NCBI RefSeq assembly: GCF_045679555.1
Contig: NC_092089.1
Coordinates: forward strand, 8,519,019-8,583,018
DNA: 64,000 bases
Direction of reading: 5' to 3'
Source of the DNA: Salvelinus alpinus
Lineage: Eukaryota > Chordata > Actinopteri > Salmoniformes > Salmonidae
Part shown: positions 1-14,600 of the stretch, piece by piece
How positions within the stretch are numbered: the stretch's first letter is position 1
Layout of the letters: the number at the start of each line of letters is the position of its first letter
Translations under genes and position numbers: made by a program
Notes under the pieces: model-generated
What the model saw: only the letters and a program-made list of their open reading frames with translations
What the model was told of the DNA's origin: nothing
Database searches by the model: none

Positions 1-62
1 CCATAAATCATGATTTTATCACATTGAATCCATAAATCATGATTTTATCATGGTGAATCTCA
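1..62. repeat. Two direct copies of a 31-nt AT-rich unit
   Basis: The phrase ccataaatcatgattttatc occurs twice, 31 nt apart, and the second copy then diverges. It may be the tail of an array that begins before the window. The following sequence to about 420 is AT-rich, single copy, and shows no gene. Confidence 0.7.
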
Positions 63-421
63 TATATTTTCTGTGATTTTCTCCCCTTTTTCCACCTAAA
101 AACACAAAGTAGATTTTTCTAAATTTCAAGGATCATTAGTGCCTTCAACTCCCTACAAAACATTCCAGCCACATCTTCTTGACGTTTCTCTGTCAGGTCC
201 ATGGACTAATGCCTCCAACAAGGGCAAGCCTCAGAAGGTAGATTCTCTCTTTTTGATGAAAAGGTTGGCTTTTTTTTAAAAATATTTCCATGTCTATAAC
301 CAATGAGGAGCTCCAGGCAATTCAAATAGCGTCAATCTGATCAAGGTAATATCCCTGTTTGGAGACTGAAGAAGGGGAAGATATATGTAACACCATGAAA
401 ACAGCAGGTTTCAACCACAAT

Positions 422-1731
422 CAGTAGCCCATAAAAACACATCAATACTCCACATAAACACATCAGTAGCCCATAAAAACACATCAATACTCCACATAAA
501 CACATCAGTAGCCCATAAAAACACATCAATACTCCACATAAACACATCAGTAGCCCATAAAAACACATCAATACTCCACATAAACACATCAGTAGCCCAT
601 AAAAACACATCAATACTCCACATAAACACATCAGTAGCCCATAAAAACACATCAATACTCCACATAAACACATCAGTAGCCCATAAAAACACATCAATAC
701 TCCACATAAACACATCAGTAGCCCATAAAAACACATCAATACTCCACATAAACACATCAGTAGCCCATAAAAACACATCAATACTCCACATAAACACATC
801 AGTAGCCCATAAAAACACATCAATACTCCACATAAACACATCAGTAGCCCATAAAAACACATCAATACTCCACATAAACACATCAGTAGCCCATAAAAAC
901 ACATCAATACTCCACATAAACACATCAGTAGCCCATAAAAACACATCAATACTCCACATAAACACATCAGTAGCCCATAAAAACACATCAATACTCCACA
1001 TAAACACATCAGTAGCCCATAAAAACACATCAATACTCCACATAAACACATCAGTAGCCCATAAAAACACATCAATACTCCACATAAACACATCAGTAGC
1101 CCATAAAAACACATCAATACTCCACATAAACACATCAGTAGCCCATAAAAACACATCAATACTCCACATAAACACATCAGTAGCCCATAAAAACACATCA
1201 ATACTCCACATAAACACATCAGTAGCCCATAAAAACACATCAATACTCCACATAAACACATCAATAGCCCATAAAAACACATCAATACTCCACATAAACA
1301 CATCAGTAGCCCATAAAAACACATCAATACTCCACATAAACACATCAGTAGCCCATAAAAACACATCAATACTCCACATAAACACATCAGTAGCCCATAA
1401 AAACACATCAATACTCCACATAAACACATCAGTAGCCCATAAAAACACATCAATACTCCACATAAACACATCAGTAGCCCATAAAAACACATCAATACTC
1501 CACATAAACACATCAGTAGCCCATAAAAACACATCAATACTCCACATAAACACATCAGTAGCCCATAAAAACACATCAATACTCCACATAAACACATCAA
1601 TAGCCCATAAAAACACATCAATACTCCACATAAACACATCAGTAGCCCATAAAAACACATCAATACTCCACATAAACACATCAATAGCCCATAAAAACAC
1701 ATCAATACTCCACATAAACACATCAGTAGCC
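422..1731. repeat. 42-nt minisatellite, 31 units, made of two related 21-mers
   Basis: The unit begins cagtagcccataaaaacac and its second half begins caatactccacataaacac. The two 21-nt halves are visibly related, so the present 42-nt unit is a dimer. The 31 units are almost identical; the only change I noticed is G to A in the first half of a few units (for example near 1261, 1598 and 1681). This implies recent expansion. Because 42 is divisible by three, open frames run through the array on the minus strand, but they are pure repeat and I do not call them genes. Confidence 0.97.
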
Positions 1732-2168
1732 CCCATAAACAGCAGCGCTGGAATCACAACGTGATAAGAGATTAAAGCGCGCGGCTCATTAAAAGACCAT
1801 TTGTCTTGGTGTCTGTTTCTGATTGTATCTATGTGTTTATCCTGACAACCACTATCAAAGCGTGACATTTCAAATACATATTTCTGTGTACTAAAATCTT
1901 TCTGTGAGAAAGCTCTTCCTTAAAATTCAATTAACTGTGTTGATAAATGAAAGTGTGAATGATATAATCTGAAAGCAGATTTCCACGCTCCGTTTTCTGC
2001 TCTCTGGGGGTGAATAAACATCTGAAACTGGATACTTCCTTATAGGCAGATTCCAATCCACTGTTCAGAATGACGTTTTGCATCTGTCTCGTTCGGGAAT
2101 CAAAATGAAGGTTGAACAAGAGAGAACACTTTGATATTGGTGTTGTCTTAGTATGCTGTCCTTTATGA
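1732..2168. other. Unique spacer between arrays, no gene seen
   Basis: This is single-copy, moderately AT-rich sequence. A 62-codon open frame on the minus strand (1931-2119) has no recognisable similarity and is not supported. Confidence 0.5.
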
Positions 2169-2857
2169 ACACATACTGAACGTCATGGTAACGTCTGAAC
2201 AGTTCGACACATACTGTACGTCATGGAAACGTCTGAACAGTTCGACACATACTGAACGTCATGGTAACGTCTGAACAGTTCGACACATACTGAACGTCAT
2301 GGAAACGTCTGAACAGTTCGACACATACTGAACGTCATGGAAACGTCTGAACAGTTCGACACATACTGAACGTCATGGAAACGTCTGAACAGTTCGACAC
2401 ATACTGAACGTCATGGAAACGTCTGAACAGTTCGACACATACTGAACGTCATGGAAACGTCTGAACAGTTCGACACATACTGAACGTCATGGAAACGTCT
2501 GAACAGTTCGACACATACTGAACGTCATGGAAACGTCTGCACAGTTTCACACATACTGAACGTCATGGAAACGTCTGAACAGTTCGACACATACTGAACG
2601 TCATGGAAACGTCTGCACAGTTTCACACATACTGAACGTCATGGAAACGTCTGAACAGTTCGACACATACTGAACGTCATGGAAACGTCTGCACAGTTTC
2701 ACACTTACTGAACGTCATGGAAACGTCTGAACAGTTCGACACATACTGAACGTCATGGAAACGTCTGAACAGTTCGACACATACTGAACGTCATGGAAAC
2801 GTCTGAACAGTTCGACACATACTGAACGTCATGGTAACGTCTGAACAGTTCCACACA
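2169..2857. repeat. 38-nt minisatellite, about 18 units
   Basis: Each unit contains acacatactgaacgtcatgg followed by an aacgtctgaacagttcg segment. Variants include tggtaacg for tggaaacg and a gcacagtttcac form that recurs at about 2540, 2616 and 2692, roughly every two units. That alternation suggests a local two-unit higher-order repeat. Confidence 0.95.
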
Positions 2858-2863
2858 CACACT

Positions 2864-5800
2864 ATATCCCAGTAATACACATTACAGGTCTGATCCCAGT
2901 AATACACATTACAGGTCTGATCATAGTACTACACATTACAGGTCTGATCCCAGTACTACACATTACAGGTCTGATCCCAGTACTACACATTACAGGTCTG
3001 ATCCCAGTACTACACATTACAGGTCTGATCATAGTACTACACATTACAGGTCTGATCCCAGTACTACACATTACAGGTCTGATCATAGTACTACACATTA
3101 CAGGTCTGATCCCAGTACTACACATTACAGGTCTGATCCCAGTACTACACATTACAGGTCTGATCCCAGTACTACACATTACAGGTCTGATCATAGTACT
3201 ACACATTACAGGTCTGATCCCAGTACTACACATTACAGGTCTGATCATAGTACTACACATTACAGGTCTGATCCCAGTACTACACATTACAGGTCTGATC
3301 CCAGTAATACACATTACAGGTCTGATCCCAGTACTACACATTACAGGTCTGATCCCAGTACTACACATTACAGGTCTGATCCCAGTACTACACATTACAG
3401 GTCTGATCCCAGTACTACACATTACAGGTCTGATCCCAGTACTACACATTACAGGTCTGATCCCAGTACTACACATTACAGGTCTGATCCCAGTACTACA
3501 CATTACAGGTCTGATCCCAGTACTACACATTACAGGTCTCATCCCAGTAATACACATTACAGGTCTGATCCCAGTAATACACATTACAGGTCTGATCATA
3601 GTACTACACATTACAGGTCTGATCCCAGTAATACACATTACAGGTCTGATCATAGTAATACACATTACAGGTCTGATCCCAGTACTACACATTACAGGTC
3701 TGATCATAGTACTACACATTACAGGTCTGATCCCAGTACTACACATTACAGGTCTGATCCCAGTAATACACATTACAGGTCTGATCCCAGTACTACACAT
3801 TACAGGTCTGATCCCAGTACTACACATTACAGGTCTGATCCCAGTAATACACATTACAGGTCTGATCATATACTACACATTACAGGTCTGATCCCAGTAC
3901 TACACATTACAGGTCTGATCCCAGTAATACACATTACAGGTCTGATCCCAGTACTACACATTACAGGTCTGATCCCAGTACTACACATTACAGGTCTGAT
4001 CATAGTACTACACATTACAGGTCTGATCCCAGTAATACACATTACAGGTCTGATCCCAGTAATACACATTACAGGTCTGATCCCAGTAATACACATTACA
4101 GGTCTGATCCCAGTACTACACATTACAGGTCTGATCATAGTACTACACATTACAGGTCTGATCCCAGTACTACACATTACAGGTCTGATCCCAGTAATAC
4201 ACATTACAGGTCTGATCATAGTACTACACATTACAGGTCTGATCCCAGTACTACACATTACAGGTCTGATCCCAGTACTACACATTACAGGTCTGATCCC
4301 AGTACTACACATTACAGGTCTGATCCCAGTACTACACATTACAGGTCTGATCCCAGTACTACACATTACAGGTCTGATCCCAGTACTACACATTACAGGT
4401 CTGATCCCAGTACTACACATTACAGGTCTGATCCCAGTACTACACATTACAGGTCTGATCATAGTACTACACATTACAGGTCTGATCCCAGTAATACACA
4501 TTACAGGTCTGATCATAGTACTACACATTACAGGTCTGATCATAGTACTACACATTACAGGTCTGATCCCAGTAATACACATTACAGGTCTGATCCCAGT
4601 ACTACACATTACAGGTCTGATCCCAGTAATACACATTACAGGTCTGATCCCAGTACTACACATTACAGGTCTGATCATAGTACTACACATTACAGGTCTG
4701 ATCATAGTACTACACATTACAGGTCTGATCCCAGTAATACACATTACAGGTCTGATCCCAGTAATACACATTACAGGTCTGATCCCAGTACTACACATTA
4801 CAGGTCTGATCCCAGTACTACACATTACAGGTCTGATCATAGTACTACACATTACAGGTCTGATCCCAGTACTACACATTACAGGTCTGATCCCAGTACT
4901 ACACATTACAGGTCTGATCCCAGTACTACACATTACAGGTCTGATCCCAGTACTACACATTACAGGTCTGATCATAGTACTACACATTACAGGTCTGATC
5001 CCAGTACTACACATTACAGGTCTGATCATAGTACTACACATTACAGGTCTGATCCCAGTACTACACATTACAGGTCTGATCCCAGTACTACACATTACAG
5101 GTCTGATCCCAGTACTACACATTACAGGTCTGATCCCAGTACTACACATTACAGGTCTGATCCCAGTAATACACATTACAGGTCTGATCCCAGTACTACA
5201 CATTACAGGTCTGATCCCAGTACTACACATTACAGGTCTGATCCCAGTACTACACATTACAGGTCTGATCCCAGTACTACACATTACAGGTCTGATCCCA
5301 GTACTACACATTACAGGTCTGATCCCAGTACTAAACATTACAGGTCTGATCCCAGTACTACACATTACAGGTCTGATCATAGTACTACACATTACAGGTC
5401 TGATCCCAGTACTACACATTACAGGTCTGATCATAGTACTACACATTACAGGTCTGATCCCAGTACTACACATTACAGGTCTGATCCCAGTACTACACAT
5501 TACAGGTCTGATCATAGTACTACACATTACAGGTCTGATCATAGTACTACACATTACAGGTCTGATCCCAGTATTACACATTACAGGTCTGATCCCAGTA
5601 CTACACATTACAGGTCTGATCCCAGTACTACACATTACAGGTCTGATCATAGTACTACACATTACAGGTCTGATCATAGTACTACACATTACAGGTCTGA
5701 TCATAGTACTACACATTACAGGTCTGATCCCAGTACTACACATTACAGGTCTGATCCCAGTACTACACATTACAGGTCTGATCCCAGTACTACACATTAC

Positions 5801-8800
5801 AGGTCTGATCCCAGTACTACACATTACAGGTCTGATCCCAGTACTACACATTACAGGTCTGATCCCAGTACTACACATTACAGGTCTGATCCCAGTACTA
5901 CACATTACAGGTCTGATCCCAGTACTACACATTACAGGTCTGATCCCAGTACTACACATTACAGGATCTTATCCCAGTACTACACATTACAGGTCTGATC
6001 CCAGTAATACACATTACAGGTCTGATCCCAGTAATACACATTACAGGTCTGATCATAGTACTACACATTACAGGTCTGATCCCAGTAATACACATTACAG
6101 GTCTGATCATAGTAATACACATTACAGGTCTGATCCCAGTACTACACATTACAGGTCTGATCATAGTACTACACATTACAGGTCTGATCCCAGTACTACA
6201 CATTACAGGTCTGATCCCAGTAATACACATTACAGGTCTGATCCCAGTACTACACATTACAGGTCTGATCCCAGTAATACACATTACAGGTCTGATCCCA
6301 GTAATACACATTACAGGTCTGATCATATACTACACATTACAGGTCTGATCCCAGTACTACACATTACAGGTCTGATCCCAGTAATACACATTACAGGTCT
6401 GATCCCAGTACTACACATTACAGGTCTGATCCCAGTACTACACATTACAGGTCTGATCATAGTACTACACATTACAGGTCTGATCCCAGTAATACACATT
6501 ACAGGTCTGATCATAGTACTACACATTACAGGTCTGATCCCAGTAATACACATTACAGGTCTGATCCCAGTAATACACATTACAGGTCTGATCCCAGTAC
6601 TACACATTACAGGTCTGATCCCAGTACTACACATTACAGGTCTGATCATAGTACTACACATTACAGGTCTGATCCCAGTAATACACATTACAGGTCTGAT
6701 CATAGTACTACACATTACAGGTCTGATCCCAGTAATACACATTACAGGTCTGATCCCAGTAATACACATTACAGGTCTGATCCCAGTAATACACATTACA
6801 GGTCTGATCCCAGTACTACACATTACAGGTCTGATCATAGTACTACACATTACAGGTCTGATCATAGTACTACACATTACAGGTCTGATCATAGTACTAC
6901 ACATTACAGGTCTGATCCCAGTAATACACATTACAGGTCTGATCCCAGTAATACACATTACAGGTCTGATCCCAGTACTACACATTACAGGTCTGATCCC
7001 AGTACTACACATTACAGGTCTGATCATAGTACTACACATTACAGGTCTGATCCCAGTACTACACATTACAGGTCTGATCCCAGTACTACACATTACAGGT
7101 CTGATCCCAGTACTACACATTACAGGTCTGATCCCAGTACTACACATTACAGGTCTGATCATAGTACTACACATTACAGGTCTGATCCCAGTACTACACA
7201 TTACAGGTCTGATCATAGTACTACACATTACAGGTCTGATCCCAGTACTACACATTACAGGTCTGATCCCAGTACTACACATTACAGGTCTGATCCCAGT
7301 ACTACACATTACAGGTCTGATCCCAGTACTACACATTACAGGTCTGATCCCAGTAATACACATTACAGGTCTGATCCCAGTACTACACATTACAGGTCTG
7401 ATCCCAGTACTACACATTACAGGTCTGATCCCAGTACTACACATTACAGGTCTGATCCCAGTACTACACATTACAGGTCTGATCCCAGTACTACACATTA
7501 CAGGTCTGATCCCAGTACTACACATTACAGGTCTGATCCCAGTACTACACATTACAGGTCTGATCATAGTAGTACACATTACAGGTCTGATCCCAGTACT
7601 ACACATTACAGGTCTGATCATAGTACTACACATTACAGGTCTGATCCCAGTACTACACATTACAGGTCTGATCCCAGTACTACACATTACAGGTCTGATC
7701 CCAGTACTACACATTACAGGTCTGATCCCAATACTACACATTACAGGTCTGATCATAGTACTACACATTACAGGTCTGATCATAGTACTACACATTACAG
7801 GTCTGATCCCAGTATTACACATTACAGGTCTGATCCCAGTACTACACATTACAGGTCTGATCCCAGTACTACACATTACAGGTCTGATCATAGTACTACA
7901 CATTACAGGTCTGATCCCAGTACTACACATTACAGGTCTGATCATAGTACTACACATTACAGGTCTGATCCCAGTACTACACATTACAGGTCTGATCCCA
8001 GTAATACACATTACAGGTCTGATCCCAGTACTACACATTACAGGTCTGATCCCAGTACTACACATTACAGGTCTGATCCCAGTACTACACATTACAGGTC
8101 TGATCCCAGTACTACACATTACAGGTCTGATCCCAGTACTACACATTACAGGTCTGATCCCAGTACTACACATTACAGGTCTGATCCCAGTACTACACAT
8201 TACAGGTCTGATCCCAGTACTACACATTACAGGTCTGATCCCAGTAATACACATTACAGGTCTGATCCCAGTAATACACATTACAGGTCTGATCATAGTA
8301 CTACACATTACAGGTCTGATCCCAGTAATACACATTACAGGTCTGATCATAGTAATACACATTACAGGTCTGATCCCAGTACTACACATTACAGGTCTGA
8401 TCATAGTACTACACATTACAGGTCTGATCCCAGTACTACACATTACAGGTCTGATCCCAGTAATACACATTACAGGTCTGATCCCAGTACTACACATTAC
8501 AGGTCTGATCCCAGTACTACACATTACAGGTCTGATCCCAGTAATACACATTACAGGTCTGATCATATACTACACATTACAGGTCTGATCCCAGTACTAC
8601 ACATTACAGGTCTGATCCCAGTAATACACATTACAGGTCTGATCCCAGTACTACACATTACAGGTCTGATCCCAGTACTACACATTACAGGTCTGATCAT
8701 AGTACTACACATTACAGGTCTGATCCCAGTAATACACATTACAGGTCTGATCATAGTACTACACATTACAGGTCTGATCCCAGTAATACACATTACAGGT

Positions 8801-11656
8801 CTGATCCCAGTAATACACATTACAGGTCTGATCCCAGTAATACACATTACAGGTCTGATCCCAGTACTACACATTACAGGTCTGATCATAGTACTACACA
8901 TTACAGGTCTGATCCCAGTACTACACATTACAGGTCTGATCCCAGTAATACACATTACAGGTCTGATCATAGTACTACACATTACAGGTCTGATCCCAGT
9001 ACTACACATTACAGGTCTGATCCCAGTACTACACATTACAGGTCTGATCCCAGTACTACACATTACAGGTCTGATCCCAGTACTACACATTACAGGTCTG
9101 ATCCCAGTACTACACATTACAGGTCTGATCCCAGTACTACACATTACAGGTCTGATCCCAGTACTACACATTACAGGTCTGATCCCAGTACTACACATTA
9201 CAGGTCTGATCATAGTACTACACATTACAGGTCTGATCCCAGTAATACACATTACAGGTCTGATCATAGTACTACACATTACAGGTCTGATCATAGTACT
9301 ACACATTACAGGTCTGATCCCAGTAATACACATTACAGGTCTGATCCCAGTACTACACATTACAGGTCTGATCCCAGTAATACACATTACAGGTCTGATC
9401 CCAGTACTACACATTACAGGTCTGATCATAGTACTACACATTACAGGTCTGATCATAGTACTACACATTACAGGTCTGATCCCAGTAATACACATTACAG
9501 GTCTGATCCCAGTAATACACATTACAGGTCTGATCCCAGTACTACACATTACAGGTCTGATCCCAGTACTACACATTACAGGTCTGATCATAGTACTACA
9601 CATTACAGGTCTGATCCCAGTACTACACATTACAGGTCTGATCCCAGTACTACACATTACAGGTCTGATCCCAGTACTACACATTACAGGTCTGATCCCA
9701 GTACTACACATTACAGGTCTGATCATAGTACTACACATTACAGGTCTGATCCCAGTACTACACATTACAGGTCTGATCATAGTACTACACATTACAGGTC
9801 TGATCCCAGTACTACACATTACAGGTCTGATCCCAGTACTACACATTACAGGTCTGATCCCAGTACTACACATTACAGGTCTGATCCCAGTACTACACAT
9901 TACAGGTCTGATCCCAGTAATACACATTACAGGTCTGATCCCAGTACTACACATTACAGGTCTGATCCCAGTACTACACATTACAGGTCTGATCCCAGTA
10001 CTACACATTACAGGTCTGATCCCAGTACTACACATTACAGGTCTGATCCCAGTACTACACATTACAGGTCTGATCCCAGTACTACACATTACAGGTCTGA
10101 TCCCAGTACTACACATTACAGGTCTGATCATAGTACTACACATTACAGGTCTGATCCCAGTACTACACATTACAGGTCTGATCATAGTACTACACATTAC
10201 AGGTCTGATCCCAGTACTACACATTACAGGTCTGATCCCAGTACTACACATTACAGGTCTGATCCCAGTACTACACATTACAGGTCTGATCCCAGTACTA
10301 CACATTACAGGTCTGATCATAGTACTACACATTACAGGTCTGATCATAGTACTACACATTACAGGTCTGATCCCAGTATTACACATTACAGGTCTGATCC
10401 CAGTACTACACATTACAGGTCTGATCCCAGTACTACACATTACAGGTCTGATCCCAGTAATACACATTACAGGTCTGATCCCAGTAATACACATTACAGG
10501 TCTGATCCCAGTACTACACATTACAGGTCTGATCCCAATACTACACATTACAGGTCTGATCCCAGTACTACACATTACAGGTCTGATCCCAGTACTACAC
10601 ATTACAGGTCTGATCCCAGTACTACACATTACAGGTCTGATCCCAGTACTACACATTACAGGTCTGATCCCAGTACTACACATTACAGGTCTGATCATAG
10701 TACTACACATTACAGGTCTGATCATAGTACTACACATTACAGGTCTGATCCCAGTAATACACATTACAGGTCTGATCATAGTACTACACATTACAGGTCT
10801 GATCATAGTACTACACATTACAGGTCTGATCCCAGTACTACACATTACAGGTCTGATCCCAGTACTACACATTACAGGTCTGATCATAGTAATACACATT
10901 ACAGGTCTGATCCCAGTACTACACATTACAGGTCTGATCCCAGTACTACACATTACAGGTCTGATCCCAGTACTACACATTACAGGTCTGATCATAGTAC
11001 TACACATTACAGGTCTGATCCCAGTACTACACATTACAGGTCTGATCCCAGTAATACACATTACAGGTCTGATCATAGTACTACACATTACAGGTCTGAT
11101 CCCAGTACTACACATTACAGGTCTGATCCCAGTAATACACATTACAGGTCTGATCCCAGTAATACACATTACAGGTCTGATCCCAGTACTACACATTACA
11201 GGTCTGATCCCAGTATTACACATTACAGGTCTGATCCCAGTAATACACATTACAGGTCTGATCCCAGTACTACACATTACAGGTCTGATCCCAGTAATAC
11301 ACATTACAGGTCTGATCCCAGTACTACACATTACAGGTCTGATCCCAGTACTACACATTACAGGTCTGATCCCAGTACTACACATTACAGGTCTGATCCC
11401 AGTAATACACATTACAGGTCTGATCATAGTACTACACATTACAGGTCTGATCATAGTACTACACATTACAGGTCTGATCATAGTACTACACATTACAGGT
11501 CTGATCCCAGTACTACACATTACAGGTCTGATCATAGTACTACACATTACAGGTCTGATCCCAGTACTACACATTACAGGTCTGATCATAGTACTACACA
11601 TTACAGGTCTGATCATAGTACTACACATTACAGGTCTGATCCCAGTAATACACATT
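2864..11656. repeat. 27-nt minisatellite, about 325 units, with 2.2-2.5 kb higher-order structure
   Basis: The unit begins gatcccagtactacacatt and ends acaggtct. Units differ mainly at two places: ccc or cat after gat, and tac or aat after agta. A rare shortened unit, gatcatatactacac, occurs at 3864, 6321 and 8561. After each copy the same order of unit variants follows for several units, showing block duplication with spacing of about 2457 and 2240 nt. One aberrant unit, ggatcttatccc, lies at about 5965. Minus-strand open frames of up to 1030 codons are an effect of the 27-nt period. The array meets the next one at 11656/11657 with no spacer. Confidence 0.98.
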
Positions 11657-14600
11657 CCTCCACTAACCAGCCCCTGACAGACCAGAGGACCTCCAGTAAC
11701 CAGCCCCTGACAGACCAGAGGACCTCCAGTAACCAGCCCCTGACAGACCAGAGGACCTCCAGTAGCCAGCCCCAGACAGACCAGAGTACCTCCAGTAACC
11801 AGCCCCTTACAGACCAGAGGACCTCCAGTAGCCAGCCTCTGACAGACCAGAGTACCTCCAGTAGCCAGCCCCTGACAGACCAGAGTACCTCCAGTAACCA
11901 GCCCCTGACAGACCAGAGGACCTCCAGTAACCAGCCCCTTACAGACCAGAGGACCTCCAGTAACCAGCCCCTTACAGACCAGAGGACCTCCAGTAGCCAG
12001 CCTCTGACAGACCAGAGGACCTCCAGTAGCCAGCCCCTGACAGACCAGAGTACCTCCAGTAACCAGCCCCTGACAGACCAGAGGACCTCCAGTAACCAGC
12101 CCCTTACAGACCAGAGGACCTCCAGTAGCCAGCCCCTAACAGACCAGGGTACCTCCAGTAACCAGCCCCTGACAGACCAGAGGACCTCCTGTAGCCAGCC
12201 CCTGACAGACCAGAGGACCTCCAGTTACCAGCCTCTGACAGACCAGAGGGCCTCCAGTAGCCAGCCCCTGACAGACCAGAGTAGCTCCAGTAACAAGCCC
12301 CTGACAGACCAGAGGACCTCCTGTAGCCAGCCCCTGACAGACCAGAGGACCTCCAGTTACCAGCCTCTGACAGACCAGAGGGCCTCCAGTAGCCAGCCCC
12401 TGACAGACCAGAGTAGCTCCAGTAGCCAGCCCCTGACAGACCAGAGGACCTCCTGTAGCCAGCCCCTGACAGACCAGAGGACCTCCAGTAGCCAGCCCCT
12501 GACAGACCAGAGTACCTCCTGTAGCCAGCCCCTGACAGACCAGAGTACCTCCAGTAGCCAGCCCCTGACAGACCAGAGTACCTCCAGTAGCCAGCCCCTG
12601 ACAGACCAGAGGACCTCCTGTAGCCAGCCCCTAACAGACCAGAGGACCTCCAGTAGCCAGCCCCTAACAGACCAGAGTACGTAAAGTAGCCAGCCCCTGA
12701 CAGACCAGAGTACCTCCAGTAGCCAGCCCCTGACAGACCAGAGTACCTCCAGTAACCAGCCCTTAACAGACCAGTGTACCTCCAGTAGCCAGCCCCTGAC
12801 AGACCAGAGGACCTCCAGTAGCCAGCCCCTGACAGACCAGAGTACCTCCAGTAGCCAGCCCCTGACAGACCAGAGGACCTCCAGTAGCCAGCCCCTGACA
12901 GACCAGTGGACCTCCAGTAACCAGCCCCTGATAGACCAGAGTACCTCCAATAGCCAGCCCCTGACAGACCAGAGTACCTCCAGTAGCCAGCCTCTGACAG
13001 ACCAGAGGACCTCCAGTTGCCAGCCCCTGACAGACCAGAGGACCTCCTGTAGCCAGCCTCTGACAGACCAGAGGACCTCCAGTAGCCAGCCTCTGACAGA
13101 CCAGAGGGCCTCCAGTAGCCATTCCCTGACAGACCAGAGTACCTCCAGTAGCCAGCCCCTGACAGACCAGAGTACCTCCAGTAGCCAGCCCCTGACAGAC
13201 CAGAGTACCTCCAGTAGCCAGCCTCTGACAGACCAGAGGACCTCCAGTAGCCAGCCTCTGACAGACCAGAGGACCTCCAGTAGCCAGCCCCTGACAGACC
13301 AGAGTACCTCCAGTAGCCAGCCCCTGACAGACCAGAGGACAACCTGTAGCCAGCCCCTAACAGACCAGAGTACCTCCAGTAGCCAGCCCCTAACAGACCA
13401 GAGTACCTCCAGTAGCCAGCCCCTGACAGACCAGAGGACCTCCAGTAGCCAGCCCCTAACAGACCAGAGTACCTCCAGTAGCCAGCCCCTGTCAGACCAG
13501 GGAACCTCCTGTAGCCAGCCCCTGACAGACCAGTGGACCTCCAGTAGCCAGCCCCTGACAGACCAGAGTACCTCCAGTAGCTAGCCCCTGACAGACCAGA
13601 AGACCTCCAGTAGCCAGCCCCTGACAGACCAGGGTACCTCCAGTAGCCAGCCCCTGACAGACCAGTGGACCTCAAGTAGCCAGCCCCTGACAGACCAGAG
13701 TACCTCCAGTAGCTAGCCCCTGACAGACCAGAAGACCTCCAGTAGCCAGCCCCTGACAGACCAGAGTACCTCCTGTAACCAGCCCTTAACAGACCAGAGT
13801 ACCTCCAGTAGCCAGCCCCTGACAGACCAGAGGACCTCCAGTAGCCAGCCCCTGACAGACCAGAGGACCTCCAGTAACCAGCCCCTGACAGACCAGAGGA
13901 CCTCCAGTAACCAGCCCCTTACAGACCAGAGTACCTCCAGTAACCAGCCCCTGACAGACCAGTGGACCTCCAGTAACCAGCCCCTGATAGACCAGAGTAC
14001 CTCCAATAGCCAGCCCCTGACAGACCAGAGTACCTCCAGTAGCCAGCCTCTGACAGACCAGAGGACCTCCAGTAGCCAGCCCCTGACAGACCAGAGGACC
14101 TCCTGTAGCCAGCCTCTGACAGACCAGAGGACCTCCAGTAGCCAGCCCCTGACAGACCAGATTACCTCCAGTAGCCAACCTCTGACAGACCAGAGGACCT
14201 CCAGTAGCCAGCCTCTGACAGACCAGAGGACCTCCAGTAGCCAGCCCCTAACAGACCAGAGTACCTCCAGTAGCCAGCCCCTGACAGACCAGAGTACCTC
14301 CAGTTACCAGCCCCTGACAGACCAGAGGACCTCCTGTAGCCAGCCCCTAACAGACCAGAGTACCTCCAGTAGCCAGCCCCTGACAGACCAGAGTACCTCC
14401 AGTTACCAGCCTCTGACAGACCAGAGGACCTCCAGTAGCCAGCCCCTGACAGACCAGAGTACCTCCTGTAGCCAGCCCCTGACAGACCAGAGTACCTCCA
14501 GTAGCCAGCCCCTGACAGACCAGAGTACCTCCAGTAGCCAGCCCCTGAGAAACCAGAGGACCTCCAGTAGCCAGCCCCTAAAAGACCAGAGTACCTCCAG

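Noticed and set aside
341..11655. Long minus-strand open frames (up to 1030 codons) in the 42- and 27-nt arrays
   Set aside because: The periods are multiples of three, so any stop-free unit stays open indefinitely. The predicted products are pure short repeats with no domain, start context or splice structure.
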